64,000 nt of DNA from an uncultured bacterium (lineage in GTDB: Bacteria > Bacillota > Clostridia > Oscillospirales > Ruminococcaceae). Below, piece by piece: positions 16,818 to 25,633 of the stretch (position 1 is its first letter; every line of letters begins with the position of its first letter). The translations under genes were made by a program, and so were the position numbers. Below the pieces are notes generated by a model. That model saw nothing but the letters and a program-made list of their open reading frames with translations, did no database searches and was not told the origin of the DNA. The DNA lies in the NCBI GenBank assembly GCA_934875375.1, contig CAKXHL010000008.1:28226-92225 (forward strand), read 5' to 3'.

Positions 16818-17252
16818 CTATTTTAATTTATCCTCCATGATTTTACACCGTTCTTCAAAGTTTACTTCGCGGTGAATCTGATGAAGCATCCAAATATACC
16901 CAAAAGGATCTGAAAACATGGCATTAGTAAGACCCATTTCTTCCATAACAGTAGGCGGCTGTATCTCTGTGCATCCAACACTCATTGCTTTTTGATAACT
17001 TTTTTTGATATCTGGTACGATAACGTTAAACCATATAGGATTTGGATCACCGAGTTTCGGTGCGATCAGCATAAACTGTGGATTTTCATCCAGCATATGA
17101 AATCGGGTTCCGTATATGGTAAATACCGCTTCATTATTTCCACGCGGATACTCAGTAACCTCTACCCGCCGCACTTCGAAAATACTCTCATATAATGCAA
17201 GTGCTTTGATAGAGTCCTGCACAACAAAATTAACTTCCACGCCAATATTCAT
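16818..17252 (-). CDS. VOC/glyoxalase-family protein (PhnB-like)
   Basis: 144 residues, two beta-alpha-beta-beta-beta repeats of the vicinal oxygen chelate fold: VEVNFVVQDSIKALALYESIF at the start and FNVIVPDIKKSYQKAMSVGC in the second half, ending DPFGYIWMLHQIHREV. Metal-ligand residues are only partly conserved, so a resistance, epimerase or enzyme role cannot be assigned. The start at ATG 17252 has AAGGTG upstream; an in-frame GTG at 17264 overlaps that site. Confidence 0.8.
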   Translation of the reverse strand: MNIGVEVNFVVQDSIKALALYESIFEVRRVEVTEYPRGNNEAVFTIYGTRFHMLDENPQFMLIAPKLGDPNPIWFNVIVPDIKKSYQKAMSVGCTEIQPPTVMEEMGLTNAMFSDPFGYIWMLHQIHREVNFEERCKIMEDKLK

Positions 17253-17360
17253 TTTCAAAGGCACCTTCTTTTACTGATGAGATTGAAACGATTTTTGGGC
17301 AAGTAAAATATTCGGAAAGGTTTTTGATGTCAAAGCTGTAAGACTCTATTCTTCCAGCGC

Positions 17361-18764
17361 TCATCCCAGACTTGCGTTTTTCATCCATTTTCCTTGTTTA
17401 AAGCGAAGAATGCTCAACGCGCCTTTGGTCATATTGTCGATAACCATGGCGATCCAATAGCCGTGCAGGCCCCAATGAAATACAAAAACGAAGAGCAAGG
17501 CCAACGGGATGCGAAGACCCCACATACCGAAAATACCGATGAAAAATGGACTTTTGACATCTGCTGCACCTCGCAACGCACCGGAAAGGATGCTGCAAGA
17601 AGCATTGAGTGGCTGCGCAATGGCAACGATACGCAGCATAGCCGCAGCCAGGGGAATTACCGATTCATCGCGAGTAAAAAGACGAATCAGCGGCTCGGCA
17701 AGCACAAACAAAAGAATGCCGACGAAGATCATGGCACAGAAGCCCAGACGATTGGCAAGTTTACCGAAATTCATGGCATCGTCCTTTTTCTCTGCGCCGA
17801 TGGATTGGCTGACCAATGTTGTGGTAGCTACGCTGACACCATAAGCCGGCATATAAGACAGGGATTCTGCCGAAACAGCCAGTGTGTTGGCCGCTACTGC
17901 CACGGTTCCCAAAGTTGAGACAATGCGGGTAGAAATTACTTGGCCAGAGGTGGTGATGAACTGTTCCATTGCAGTGGGAACCCCCAAAAAGACCATATTT
18001 TTTAAGATATCCTTATCCGGTTTGAGATATTCTTTCTTCAGCGAAAGATGAATTTCCCGGCGTTTGTTACAAAGAGAAAGGAACAACAGTGTGGCCGAGA
18101 CGGCCAAAGAAAACGCAGTTCCCCAAGCAGCACCTGCAACGCCGAGACCAGCACCAAACATAGGGAAGGTAAAGCCGAATACCGTTAAGTCCCGGGAAGG
18201 AAAGATCAATAAAAAGTTGAAAATTACGTTTAGTATAATAGCAGTGAAATTGTACTTTAATGGGGTGTGAGTGTCTCCCATACAGCGAAGCAGGGAAGAA
18301 AATACAGAAGAAAGCATATTGAACAAAAGGGAAAGCGCGATTACCTGCAGATAAGCCTGCGCATGGGGAACAACCGCTTCTTCTGCCCCCAGCCAAGCAG
18401 GGAGGTTCCAGTGCAAAGAGAAAAAGACAAGCGTTAATGCGGCGCCAACGACCAAGCTGGTCAATAAAGACTGGCCCACAACCTCTCGGGCACGCTTATA
18501 ATTTCCTGCGCCTACGGACTGAGCCAGCTGGATCGATAGACCGACGCTGACAGCAGAAATTACGCTGCCGCTGAGCCAGATTGAAGTAGAGGTGATCCCT
18601 ACTGCAGCTGTGGCTACTGCACCCAGCGCACCGACCATCGCCGTATCACTGAAGTTTAAAACTGTGAACATCATCTGTTCAATGATAGTGGGCCAGGCAA
18701 GTTTTAAGATGGTGGTAAGGGGTGTTTTGCCTAAAGTTAAAACGTTGATAGATTGTTTTGCCAT
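17361..18764 (-). CDS. MATE-family multidrug/cation efflux transporter
   Basis: 467 residues with twelve predicted membrane segments in two homologous halves. N-terminal PLTTILKLAWPTIIEQMM and the repeated SISQ-type motif (LVSQSIGAEKKDDA, QLAQSVGAGNYKRA) mark the MATE/NorM family, which exports drugs or metabolites in exchange for Na+ or H+. The start at ATG 18764 is given by GGAGGAG. Monocistronic. Confidence 0.93.
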   Translation of the reverse strand: MAKQSINVLTLGKTPLTTILKLAWPTIIEQMMFTVLNFSDTAMVGALGAVATAAVGITSTSIWLSGSVISAVSVGLSIQLAQSVGAGNYKRAREVVGQSLLTSLVVGAALTLVFFSLHWNLPAWLGAEEAVVPHAQAYLQVIALSLLFNMLSSVFSSLLRCMGDTHTPLKYNFTAIILNVIFNFLLIFPSRDLTVFGFTFPMFGAGLGVAGAAWGTAFSLAVSATLLFLSLCNKRREIHLSLKKEYLKPDKDILKNMVFLGVPTAMEQFITTSGQVISTRIVSTLGTVAVAANTLAVSAESLSYMPAYGVSVATTTLVSQSIGAEKKDDAMNFGKLANRLGFCAMIFVGILLFVLAEPLIRLFTRDESVIPLAAAMLRIVAIAQPLNASCSILSGALRGAADVKSPFFIGIFGMWGLRIPLALLFVFVFHWGLHGYWIAMVIDNMTKGALSILRFKQGKWMKNASLG

Positions 18765-18854
18765 AGTCTCCTCCATTTTTTGTAAATTTTTTTGAAAGCA
18801 AAGAAATAAGCGGTATGTCCGCTTATTTGCGTTATGATGATTTGATCTGATTTT

Positions 18855-19508
18855 TTATTGGTAATCTTCGTCCTTAGTAGGAATCAACTGTCCCACTGTT
18901 TGCAAATCACCAGTCAAAAGGGCGAGTACTCCTTTATAAGTCAGAAGAGGATCAGACAAAAAGTGTTGACGGACTTGTTCCGCTTCCTGCTCGGTGGGCA
19001 TAAACAGAGAAAGAGAAAGCAGATCGGATCCGATATCGCAGATCGTCATATCCACAATGTAACCATCTTCTGCCTTACGAATAGAAGCATGATTCGAAGA
19101 TTCGATTTTTCTGCGCAGCAGCTGGTGCCTTGCGGATTTGACAGCCTTTTCCCGGACAGAAACCGGCAACGTACCAGAAAAGGTGCAAGCTGTTTGCCGC
19201 CCCAGATCAGTCAGATGGTAACTGGTATCTTCCTGACGGCCTGCACAATCCTCACAGGTGAGATGGCCGGACTCGGTCAGATCGCTCAGTGCATTCGCCA
19301 GCTCGAAATAGTTTACCAGACCGCGGTGCAGCAGTGCGTCACTGATCTGGGTAAAGGTCATGCCGGTACCAATCTGCCCTAAAAGATAGCAAACCAAAAT
19401 TTTGATTTCATAGCCATGGGTGAGGCCACCAGGCTCCACACCGGCCGTAAAGGCATTCAAATCCAAAACCGGCACATCCTTCCGCACAAAACTATTTTTA
19501 TTATACAT
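18855..19508 (-). CDS. DUF4364 family protein
   Basis: 217 residues, a family found mainly in Clostridia. It has a winged-helix-like N-terminal half (YEIKILVCYLLGQI, then SDALLHRGLVNYFELANALSDL) and a mixed alpha/beta C-terminal half. Possible DNA-binding or PadR-like regulator; no partner is evident. It lies 90 bp upstream of the MATE gene on the same strand, so it could be co-transcribed with or regulate it (inference). Confidence 0.8.
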   Translation of the reverse strand: MYNKNSFVRKDVPVLDLNAFTAGVEPGGLTHGYEIKILVCYLLGQIGTGMTFTQISDALLHRGLVNYFELANALSDLTESGHLTCEDCAGRQEDTSYHLTDLGRQTACTFSGTLPVSVREKAVKSARHQLLRRKIESSNHASIRKAEDGYIVDMTICDIGSDLLSLSLFMPTEQEAEQVRQHFLSDPLLTYKGVLALLTGDLQTVGQLIPTKDEDYQ

Positions 19509-19519
19509 GATTGTAAATA

Positions 19520-19556
19520 AAAAAGGAAGCAGGAAAATTTAACCTGCTTCCTTTTT
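19520..19556. terminator. bidirectional terminator
   Basis: AAAAAGGAAGCAGG / CCTGCTTCCTTTTT, 14-bp perfect stem, 9-base loop. It ends the P-loop kinase/sigma operon on the minus strand. Confidence 0.85.
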
Positions 19557-19595
19557 GTGCATTTTTTCAAATATATTCTCGCAAAGAGAGCACCA

Positions 19596-20126
19596 TCATA
19601 GAGATGTCGGGGGAGGAAAAGGAATTTTTACCTCATAGGAATCGTCAATCAAAATGTAATCACAGCTATATTTTTTGCACATTTTCCAATTTTCCCGGTT
19701 TTCCGCTGCTGCCGATTCTGCCGTGTGGCAAGAATCGTCCAGCCTGTTCTCAATGACACTGGCAAACTTTTGGATATCAGCAAAATGGTTGGCAATATAT
19801 TTTTCTGACATCACCAGACAGATAAATCGGATGTTTTTACGGTAAAAATCATTAAAATCTGCGGTCCAGTCAAAAGGGATATAACATCCTTCTATCACCA
19901 GGTTTTGCTGGTTTTCAATCGCCGTTTTGACGATTTCACGGATAATAGGCCACAGATACTCTGTCAGTTTATCATCATCCTCCGGGGTCAAATTGGTATA
20001 CCCGCTGCGGATGAGCCCCATCTTAAGATGGTCGATAGAAAGGTAAGGATAGCCGTATTCCTCTAATATTTTTTGGGCCAGTGCGGTTTTACCCGTGTGT
20101 GAGGCGCCCGTGATTAAAAAAACCAT
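19596..20126 (-). CDS. P-loop NTPase, adenylate-kinase/2-phosphoglycerate-kinase-like
   Basis: 176 residues. Walker A GASHTGKTA at residues 7-15, a LSIDHLKMGLIRSG lid-like segment, and NLVIEGCYIPF as a Walker B-like strand. Resembles small nucleotide or metabolite kinases; substrate unknown. It begins only 5 bp after the shortened beta-propeller gene, without a good ribosome binding site, so translation may be coupled. The final residues are Pro-rich. Confidence 0.65.
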   Translation of the reverse strand: MVFLITGASHTGKTALAQKILEEYGYPYLSIDHLKMGLIRSGYTNLTPEDDDKLTEYLWPIIREIVKTAIENQQNLVIEGCYIPFDWTADFNDFYRKNIRFICLVMSEKYIANHFADIQKFASVIENRLDDSCHTAESAAAENRENWKMCKKYSCDYILIDDSYEVKIPFPPPTSL

Positions 20127-20131
20127 ACTTG

Positions 20132-21295
20132 TCAGTCCACTTCATTTTCTTTTTGCTGCAGCTGTTCCTGTTGGATAGAAAAAACGGATTCATTTCCTAC
20201 AGTAGATACCGTCAGTTCACCGGAGGAGAAAGTCACACTACTACCACCCAAAACGGCGAAAGAAGCGTATCCCGTGTCAGACGAGAGAGAAACTGCGGTA
20301 ACAACGGCAAAAGAAGCGGAGGAACAGGTATCCGACAAAAGGATCTGATCTGCCGCCAAAAGCTTTTTTTGGTCGCTGCTGCTGTCATAAATGCCGGGAA
20401 TAAAATCCACGGCGTCTTTTACTTGGTAGACAGAACTGACCAGTAAGGAGCCATCTGCTTTCCAGGCCCCCAGATAGCAACCCTCCTGCACCAAGGTACG
20501 ATGCAAAATCGGGTTGGTTGGATCGGAAATGTCAAAAAATTGCAGTTGTGTCCCCTGCGCGCATTCCCCGGCCAGCACCAGCATTTGTCCTTCTGTAAAT
20601 AATGTGCCGTGGATACAGTTAACGTCCGTTCGCGAAAGCAGGGCACCGTCGGATGCGCTGCGGATATCCAGACGAGAGGCCCCTTCCGGCGTACAGGTAA
20701 GGGTATACTGATAGGTGTGGTCCACCATGGAAACGGAGCAGTCTGCCCCCGGCAGAAAATCAGAATCGCTGTTTTGGGAAAGAGCGGGCAGACTGCTGTC
20801 AGATGAAGGAATCGTACTCAAAGCCAATTGAATTTGACCATAGCTCTCCGCTGGATAGTAGGCTGCTTTTTTTTCGTTCAAACCATCGGTGCTGCCGTCC
20901 AGCGTTCCGCGCAGGGCAGAAGAAACAACGAAATTTTGGGAAAATGCTCCGCTTTCGGGCGCTTCAGCCAGTTCATATGGTACAGCCTCGTCAGTATCGC
21001 AGAATTTTTGTGCTGCCTCGGGCTGAGCTTCACCGCCGGTTCCAGCAGCAGTGTTGTCGGTTGCAACAAACGGAGAAAGCGGCATCCACAGCCCATATCC
21101 GGTGGCCAATAACAGGAAAAAAGCAGCAGACCAAACCCATTTATGAGATAGGTGGGGTTTAGCAGCGGCGGGCAACGACAAACGGTCTTTCATCCCCCTT
21201 GCTGTGGCAGCAAACGGAACCGGGATCTGTTGATCCAGCTGCTGCAACTGCTTTTTGATTTGAGAAAAATCTTCCGCAGGGTTTGAACGACTCAT
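20132..21295 (-). CDS. membrane-anchored beta-propeller protein, likely anti-sigma factor, C-terminally short
   Basis: 387 residues: cytoplasmic N-terminal part (1-60) with SQIKKQLQQLDQQIPVP, one membrane segment (about 60-78, KWVWSAAFFLLLATGYGLW), then an extracellular Gly/Ser-rich stalk and beta-propeller blades (SMVDHTYQYTL, DVNCIHGTLFTEGQML, LVSSVYQVKD). In the family I know, the propeller continues to about 600-700 residues; here it stops at ELTVSTVGNESVFS plus a charged tail. It follows the sigma factor gene by 5 bp (start ATG 21295, AGGTGAT upstream), so it is the probable membrane anti-sigma partner. The missing blades suggest a 3' deletion. Confidence 0.65.
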   Translation of the reverse strand: MSRSNPAEDFSQIKKQLQQLDQQIPVPFAATARGMKDRLSLPAAAKPHLSHKWVWSAAFFLLLATGYGLWMPLSPFVATDNTAAGTGGEAQPEAAQKFCDTDEAVPYELAEAPESGAFSQNFVVSSALRGTLDGSTDGLNEKKAAYYPAESYGQIQLALSTIPSSDSSLPALSQNSDSDFLPGADCSVSMVDHTYQYTLTCTPEGASRLDIRSASDGALLSRTDVNCIHGTLFTEGQMLVLAGECAQGTQLQFFDISDPTNPILHRTLVQEGCYLGAWKADGSLLVSSVYQVKDAVDFIPGIYDSSSDQKKLLAADQILLSDTCSSASFAVVTAVSLSSDTGYASFAVLGGSSVTFSSGELTVSTVGNESVFSIQQEQLQQKENEVD

Positions 21296-21300
21296 TTGTA

Positions 21301-21834
21301 TCACCTCTCTTCCATTTGTTTTTTTAATTTTTGCAGGCTGCGGTGCAGTTTAGAACTGACAGTACCATGCGGACAGCGCAGCATCTGCGAAATCTGTTTG
21401 GTGGTGTATCCATAAAGTACCGATAAAGAAAGAATCATCCTTTCCTGAGGAGAAAGGATCGTCAAAGCCTGCAAAAGATCCGCTCGGGCGATGACAGCAG
21501 AATCCATTCCGTCGGTGCGCAAAGCGGAATCAGCGGCAAAATCCTCGATTTGAAGCTGATTTTTCTCCTTGACATATCGGGAAATACGCCGCTTGATGCG
21601 GATAGACAGGATTTTAAAAATCCATCCTTTGAAAGCGTCGGCCTCCCGCAGTTTGGAAATACCGCGGAATGCCTCCAAAAAGGTTTCCGCCACCACGTCC
21701 TCGGCGTCATGAGCGTTACCTAAGGCATACAAGGCATATTTATACAAGTCGTCCTGAACCAGTTCATATAATTGAGAAAAACATTCGCTGTCGCCTTTTT
21801 TGGCCCCCTCCACCAGTTGGAAATCGATATTCAT
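21301..21834 (-). CDS. RNA polymerase sigma factor, sigma-70 (ECF-like)
   Basis: 177 residues. Region 2 (residues about 20-85) has DLYKYALYALGNAHDAEDVVAETF and FKGWIFKILSIRIKRRI; region 4 (about 120-172) has LTILSPQERMILSLSVLYGY and a helix-turn-helix TKQISQMLRCPHGTVSSKLH. It directs transcription of an unknown, probably envelope-stress regulon. First gene of a three-gene unit with a membrane anti-sigma protein and a P-loop kinase. Confidence 0.9.
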   Translation of the reverse strand: MNIDFQLVEGAKKGDSECFSQLYELVQDDLYKYALYALGNAHDAEDVVAETFLEAFRGISKLREADAFKGWIFKILSIRIKRRISRYVKEKNQLQIEDFAADSALRTDGMDSAVIARADLLQALTILSPQERMILSLSVLYGYTTKQISQMLRCPHGTVSSKLHRSLQKLKKQMEER

Positions 21835-21920
21835 GTTGTCACCACCCTTATGGGTTCATAATATCAGTGCGGCAAAACCGCTGATTTTTTGCATGCAGTG
21901 GAAATTTTCACAAAAATTTA

Positions 21921-22712
21921 TCATCCTTGGTCCTTGATGTCAAAATGGGAAAACAGCACCTTTTCAAACTTTTTCTCGGGCCAGAGTCCCGTTTGCTGAA
22001 GACCTTGCTGTATCCAAGCGGCGCAAGTCAGACACAGCGCTGCCCGTGCCGCGGTAAGATGAGGCTGTGGGGACCAGACTCGTCGGCTGTCATAAAAAAA
22101 ACAAAAAGCCCGTGCTGTTTCCAGCAGAATAGGCAAAAGACTTTGGCTTTTGGCATCTGCCAGCCGTGCGAGGGAAAAAATAAGAGCCAGCTCCTGCGGT
22201 TTGTCTAACAATGCCAATACGCAGTCCGGACAGGGAAGGGACAGCATCCCTTCGGCTTGGCAATTTCGTAAAATGCTGCACAACCGGACAAAAGATTTTT
22301 GCAGTTCAGCCACGGCGGGAGAAGAAGTACAGAAAAAACCAAAATCCTCCTCGGTAAAATGCCAAGCTGAAAAAGAAGCGCTCCGCAAAAGAAAAGAGGC
22401 GCTTTCGGTATACCACCGCGGGGATGGGTGAAAATTCAGATAACCGCTGTTTTTCTCTATCTTGGAAAAAAGAAGATCTTCTCCCGGCAAAAAGACCGAC
22501 AACCTGTCCGCCGCTTCAGCAGGAGAAATCCCTTTTGATGCGGCGCAAACAAAGGCAAGGCTGGAAGAAAACACTCCCTGCCCGTTCAGAAAGCTTGTCC
22601 TAATCGGGATCTGTTTGATTTTACAATTGGGAAAGACCTGCTCCAATGCCTTTTGCAAAAGCTGCTGCAGCTGCCGCGATGTATACGCAATACTGCCGTA
22701 TCCTGGTTCCAT
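21921..22712 (-). CDS. arginyl-tRNA-synthetase-like protein lacking the catalytic core (N-terminal additional domain plus DALR domain)
   Basis: 263 residues with the two ends of ArgRS but no middle. Residues about 10-100 look like the ArgRS N-terminal additional domain (GVFSSSLAFVCAASKG, AADRLSVFLPG, SGYLNFHPSP). Residues about 130-255 match the anticodon-binding DALR domain (FVRLCSILRNCQAEG, ELALIFSLARLADA, ARAFCFFYDSRRV, TAARAALCLTCAAW). There is no HIGH or KMSKS motif and no Rossmann fold between them. It follows a DUF1934 (YwiB) gene, the place where argS sits in Bacillus, so it is likely a remodelled argS copy. It may bind tRNA-Arg but cannot charge it (inference). Confidence 0.65.
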   Translation of the reverse strand: MEPGYGSIAYTSRQLQQLLQKALEQVFPNCKIKQIPIRTSFLNGQGVFSSSLAFVCAASKGISPAEAADRLSVFLPGEDLLFSKIEKNSGYLNFHPSPRWYTESASFLLRSASFSAWHFTEEDFGFFCTSSPAVAELQKSFVRLCSILRNCQAEGMLSLPCPDCVLALLDKPQELALIFSLARLADAKSQSLLPILLETARAFCFFYDSRRVWSPQPHLTAARAALCLTCAAWIQQGLQQTGLWPEKKFEKVLFSHFDIKDQG

Positions 22713-22729
22713 ACCGCTTACCGCCCTCG

Positions 22730-23164
22730 TCAGGAAGGATAGTACTCTTCCACATCCACCTGCAGTTCATTTTCACTGGCCATGCTGGCGTTGACATCCA
22801 ATGTGTAGCGCACCTGCAGGTGTCCGCCGCTATCATTTAGACAAGAGGTAATGTCATCGCCGGAAATGCCCAGCATCATCGTGCCGTATCCGGTATCGTA
22901 AAAGCACTGGTGGCGCTGGCCTTTTTCGATAATCAGCTGGGAACGCATATTGTCTCCGGTGCGGCGCATGGTAACTCTTCGATCCCCTTCCACTTTCAGG
23001 GTGGTTTTTGCGCCGTCAAAACCGGTAGCCTCCGATTCGTTGTAGCAAATATAGTAGGCGTTTCCCCGCCGATACAGCAGACCTACGGTGGTCAGTTCCA
23101 CCGAATCCTGTTCATCATCAGCGAATTGGGTGCCCTTTATGGTAATCATAACGTCTTTTTTCAA
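22730..23164 (-). CDS. DUF1934 (YwiB-like) beta-barrel protein
   Basis: 144 residues, all-beta lipocalin/calycin-like pattern: KDVMITIKGTQF, VELTTVGLLYRRGNAYYICYNESEATGFDGAKT, VTMRRTGDN, GDDITSCLNDSGGHLQVRYTLDVN (short pieces at residues 1-125). Role unknown. TTG start at 23164 with AAGGA upstream; ATG 23149 is an alternative. Located between murI (12 bp upstream) and the ArgRS-like gene, reproducing the ywiB-argS order of Bacillus. Confidence 0.82.
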   Translation of the reverse strand: MKKDVMITIKGTQFADDEQDSVELTTVGLLYRRGNAYYICYNESEATGFDGAKTTLKVEGDRRVTMRRTGDNMRSQLIIEKGQRHQCFYDTGYGTMMLGISGDDITSCLNDSGGHLQVRYTLDVNASMASENELQVDVEEYYPS

Positions 23165-23176
23165 TGGAAATCCTTT

Positions 23177-23995
23177 CTACCGGCACAGATCGTCTACGTC
23201 CACATGTTCCACCGGGCGTTCCAGGGGATGACCAAGAAAACGAGCGGCAATAGCGTCGAAATCCTCGGTATCGGCGGAGACGAAATAACGGGTTTGGCCT
23301 TCCCCTTCATCAGCCTGCAGGCCATGAGCGGAAAGATATTCTTTTACCAGCCGGGCGGTTTCCCGCCCGGGGTCAATTAAAACAGTGCCGCTGCCCATGA
23401 TCTGACCGATCAGTGGAGCGATCAGCGGATAATGGGTACAGCCTAAAACCAGGGTGTCCGGTTTTTGATTGGCAAAAGCGGACAGATAATCCCGCGCCAC
23501 CAATTCGGTCACAGGATTGTTTTCTTCGATATAACCATTTTCCACCAGAGGAACAAACAGAGGGCAGGCACAGGCGGTAACTCTCGCATGAGGCAACGTT
23601 TCTCGGATGATACGCAAATAGGAACCGCTGCGGATGGTGGCAGAGGTACCGATCACACCAATGCACTCAGAGCGGGTAGCGCGGCAGGCCGCCAATGCCG
23701 CCGCTTTGACAACGCCAGTGAAGGGAATCTGCAAATCGGCAATCATCTCGTCGGTCATAATAGAGGAGATGGTACCGCAAGCGGCAACGATCATTTTTAC
23801 GTCGTGGCTTTGCAGAAAACGGATGTTTTCCATTGCAAACCGGCGCAGGGTCTGAGGGCTGCGCGCGCCGTACGGTACGCGGCCGGTGTCGCCAAAATAA
23901 ATCAGATCTTCCTGCGGTAAAAGCTGGCGCAGTTCTTTTAGCGCCGTCAATCCACCCAGGCCTGAATCGAAAATACCGATAGGGCGGTTATCCAT
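23177..23995 (-). CDS. murI: glutamate racemase
   Basis: Cofactor-independent conversion of L- to D-glutamate for peptidoglycan. 272 residues, Asp/Glu racemase fold. GIFDSGLGGLT opens the protein, and the two catalytic cysteines lie in VAACGTISS (near residue 73) and LGCTHYPLI (near 185). The usual ACNT is ACGT here, a conservative variant seen in some clostridial enzymes. Directly downstream of ddl (14 bp), forming a small cell-wall operon. Confidence 0.95.
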   Translation of the reverse strand: MDNRPIGIFDSGLGGLTALKELRQLLPQEDLIYFGDTGRVPYGARSPQTLRRFAMENIRFLQSHDVKMIVAACGTISSIMTDEMIADLQIPFTGVVKAAALAACRATRSECIGVIGTSATIRSGSYLRIIRETLPHARVTACACPLFVPLVENGYIEENNPVTELVARDYLSAFANQKPDTLVLGCTHYPLIAPLIGQIMGSGTVLIDPGRETARLVKEYLSAHGLQADEGEGQTRYFVSADTEDFDAIAARFLGHPLERPVEHVDVDDLCR

Positions 23996-24009
23996 TGCGC
24001 CTCTCCCCT

Positions 24010-25065
24010 TTATTTTTGAAATGCCAGCTCAATCAAGCCGCCGACCAGATCATAGGGGCTTATACCGCCCTCCATCATCAGCTTGGGATACATGCTGATG
24101 CCGGTAAAGCCAGGCAGCGTATTGACCTCGTTGAGAATAATTCCATCATCCTGTACAAAGAAATCTACTCGGGCCAGTCCTTCACAGCCAAGAGACTCGA
24201 AAGCGGCCAAGGCTAGTTCCCGCACCAAATCGGCGGTTTCTGCCGGAATCCGGGCGGGAATGTACAGGTCAGTGCTGTCATCTTCATATTTGGCTTCATA
24301 ATCGTAAAACTCTTTTTTGGGTGCAATTTCGCCGAGGACAGATGCTTTGGCAGCATGATTGCCAAAAACGGCGCACTCTACCTCTCGTCCTTTGATAAAT
24401 TCCTCTACAATGGCTTTCCCATCGTGCTGGAAAGCCAGCTTGAGACCCTCTAACAAGGCGGTTTTGTCGACAGCTTTGCTTACTCCTACGGAAGATCCGG
24501 CGTTGGCAGGCTTGATAAACATGGGATACCCCAGCGTGTCAGACAGTTCTGCTTCCAGCTCGTCAAACGACTCCAAATCCCATGGATATACATCTGCCCA
24601 CATGGCGTTGGGAATACCTGCCTGATCCAGAATTGTATGGGTGATGGCTTTATCCATGCAAACAGCACTGGACAGCACACCGCAGCCCACAAAAGGAATC
24701 TGCGCCATCTGAAATACTCCCTGAATGGTGCCGTCCTCTCCGTTTTTGCCGTGAAGTACCGGGAAAACGGCATCCAGCGGGATGGTGCGAACACCGTCTG
24801 GCGAAAAAACCAGTAGCCCGTGATAAGAAGGATCCGGCGGCAGGACAGCAGGCGTCACATATTCGGGACGGTTCCAGCTGTCGTCTGCGATAGCATTTTC
24901 AGGACCGGTATAAAGGAACCACTGGCCTTTTTTGGTAATACCGACCATAGTAAGGTCATATTTTTCCCGATCCACGCCGGAAATAACAAATGAAGCGGAT
25001 CGCAGCGATACCTCATACTCGCTGGAGGCGCCGCCAAAGATTACCGCAACAGAACGCTTTGACAT
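24010..25065 (-). CDS. ddl: D-alanine--D-alanine ligase
   Basis: ATP-grasp enzyme joining two D-Ala; supplies the dipeptide used by MurF. 351 residues. N-terminal VIFGGASSEYEVSLRSA, FPVLHGKNGEDGTIQG near residue 90, ATP-grasp lysines around MFIKPANAGSSVGVSK, catalytic loop KKEFYDYEAKY, and magnesium site ILNEVNTLPGFT near 315. These fit a normal D-Ala-D-Ala ligase; no D-Ala-D-Lac or -Ser signature or van genes are present. First gene of the ddl-murI-DUF1934-ArgRS-like operon. Confidence 0.95.
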   Translation of the reverse strand: MSKRSVAVIFGGASSEYEVSLRSASFVISGVDREKYDLTMVGITKKGQWFLYTGPENAIADDSWNRPEYVTPAVLPPDPSYHGLLVFSPDGVRTIPLDAVFPVLHGKNGEDGTIQGVFQMAQIPFVGCGVLSSAVCMDKAITHTILDQAGIPNAMWADVYPWDLESFDELEAELSDTLGYPMFIKPANAGSSVGVSKAVDKTALLEGLKLAFQHDGKAIVEEFIKGREVECAVFGNHAAKASVLGEIAPKKEFYDYEAKYEDDSTDLYIPARIPAETADLVRELALAAFESLGCEGLARVDFFVQDDGIILNEVNTLPGFTGISMYPKLMMEGGISPYDLVGGLIELAFQK

Positions 25066-25325
25066 AATCGGATCACTCCTATATAATGATAAGCGGCCGC
25101 CAAAAGGGCCGCGCTGGGCAAACAGGCTGAGTGGTGCGCCGCATACAAGGGCTATTTTACCACAGTATAAGAGGCAAAATCAACTGTTGGCCGGGCTTCA
25201 CTCCAGAAATGAAAACAATCTGTAATAAACCTTATCGTGTACGAAAGCCTTTTATGCGAATTTGCGCCTTTTTAGGCCGCTGCGAAAAAATTTTCTGTTT
25301 TTTTCATTTTCTCGTCAAAAAACAG

Positions 25326-25354
25326 TTGACGGCGGTGAGATTCCATGATAGACT
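25326..25354 (+). promoter_or_regulatory. promoter of the rpmG-secE-nusG-rplKA operon
   Basis: TTGACG (25326-25331) and TAGACT (25349-25354), 17 bp apart, in the 390-bp gap between divergent ddl and rpmG. About 95 bases of leader follow. The rest of the gap (25066-25325) shows no gene. Confidence 0.5.
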
Positions 25355-25456
25355 TGTACTACCTCTAAAAAGGGTTTATTTTTTTGTGTTCATTTTTAAA
25401 AGCGTTTCCTTGCCCAAGAGGGAGGCAAACAATTCCGTTAATCAGGAGGTGCCGAA

Positions 25457-25606
25457 ATGAGAGTAAAAATCACCTTGGCTTGCACGGAGTGCAAACAGCG
25501 CAACTACAACACCATGAAAAACAAGAAAAATGATCCGGACAGACTTGAGATGAACAAGTACTGCAGATTCTGCCGGAAACACACGCTCCACAGAGAGGCG
25601 AAGTAA
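25457..25606 (+). CDS. rpmG: 50S ribosomal protein L33
   Basis: 49 residues, short enough to be missed by length filters. MRVKITLACTECKQRNY at the start and the second cysteine pair CRFC give a four-cysteine zinc ribbon (C9, C12, C36, C39), the zinc-binding C+ form of L33. AGGAGGTG precedes ATG 25457 by 7 bases. Placement just before secE and nusG is the standard bacterial order. Confidence 0.95.
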   Translation: MRVKITLACTECKQRNYNTMKNKKNDPDRLEMNKYCRFCRKHTLHREAK

Positions 25607-25633
25607 GGACGAGAAAGGCAGGGGTTTTCTGTA

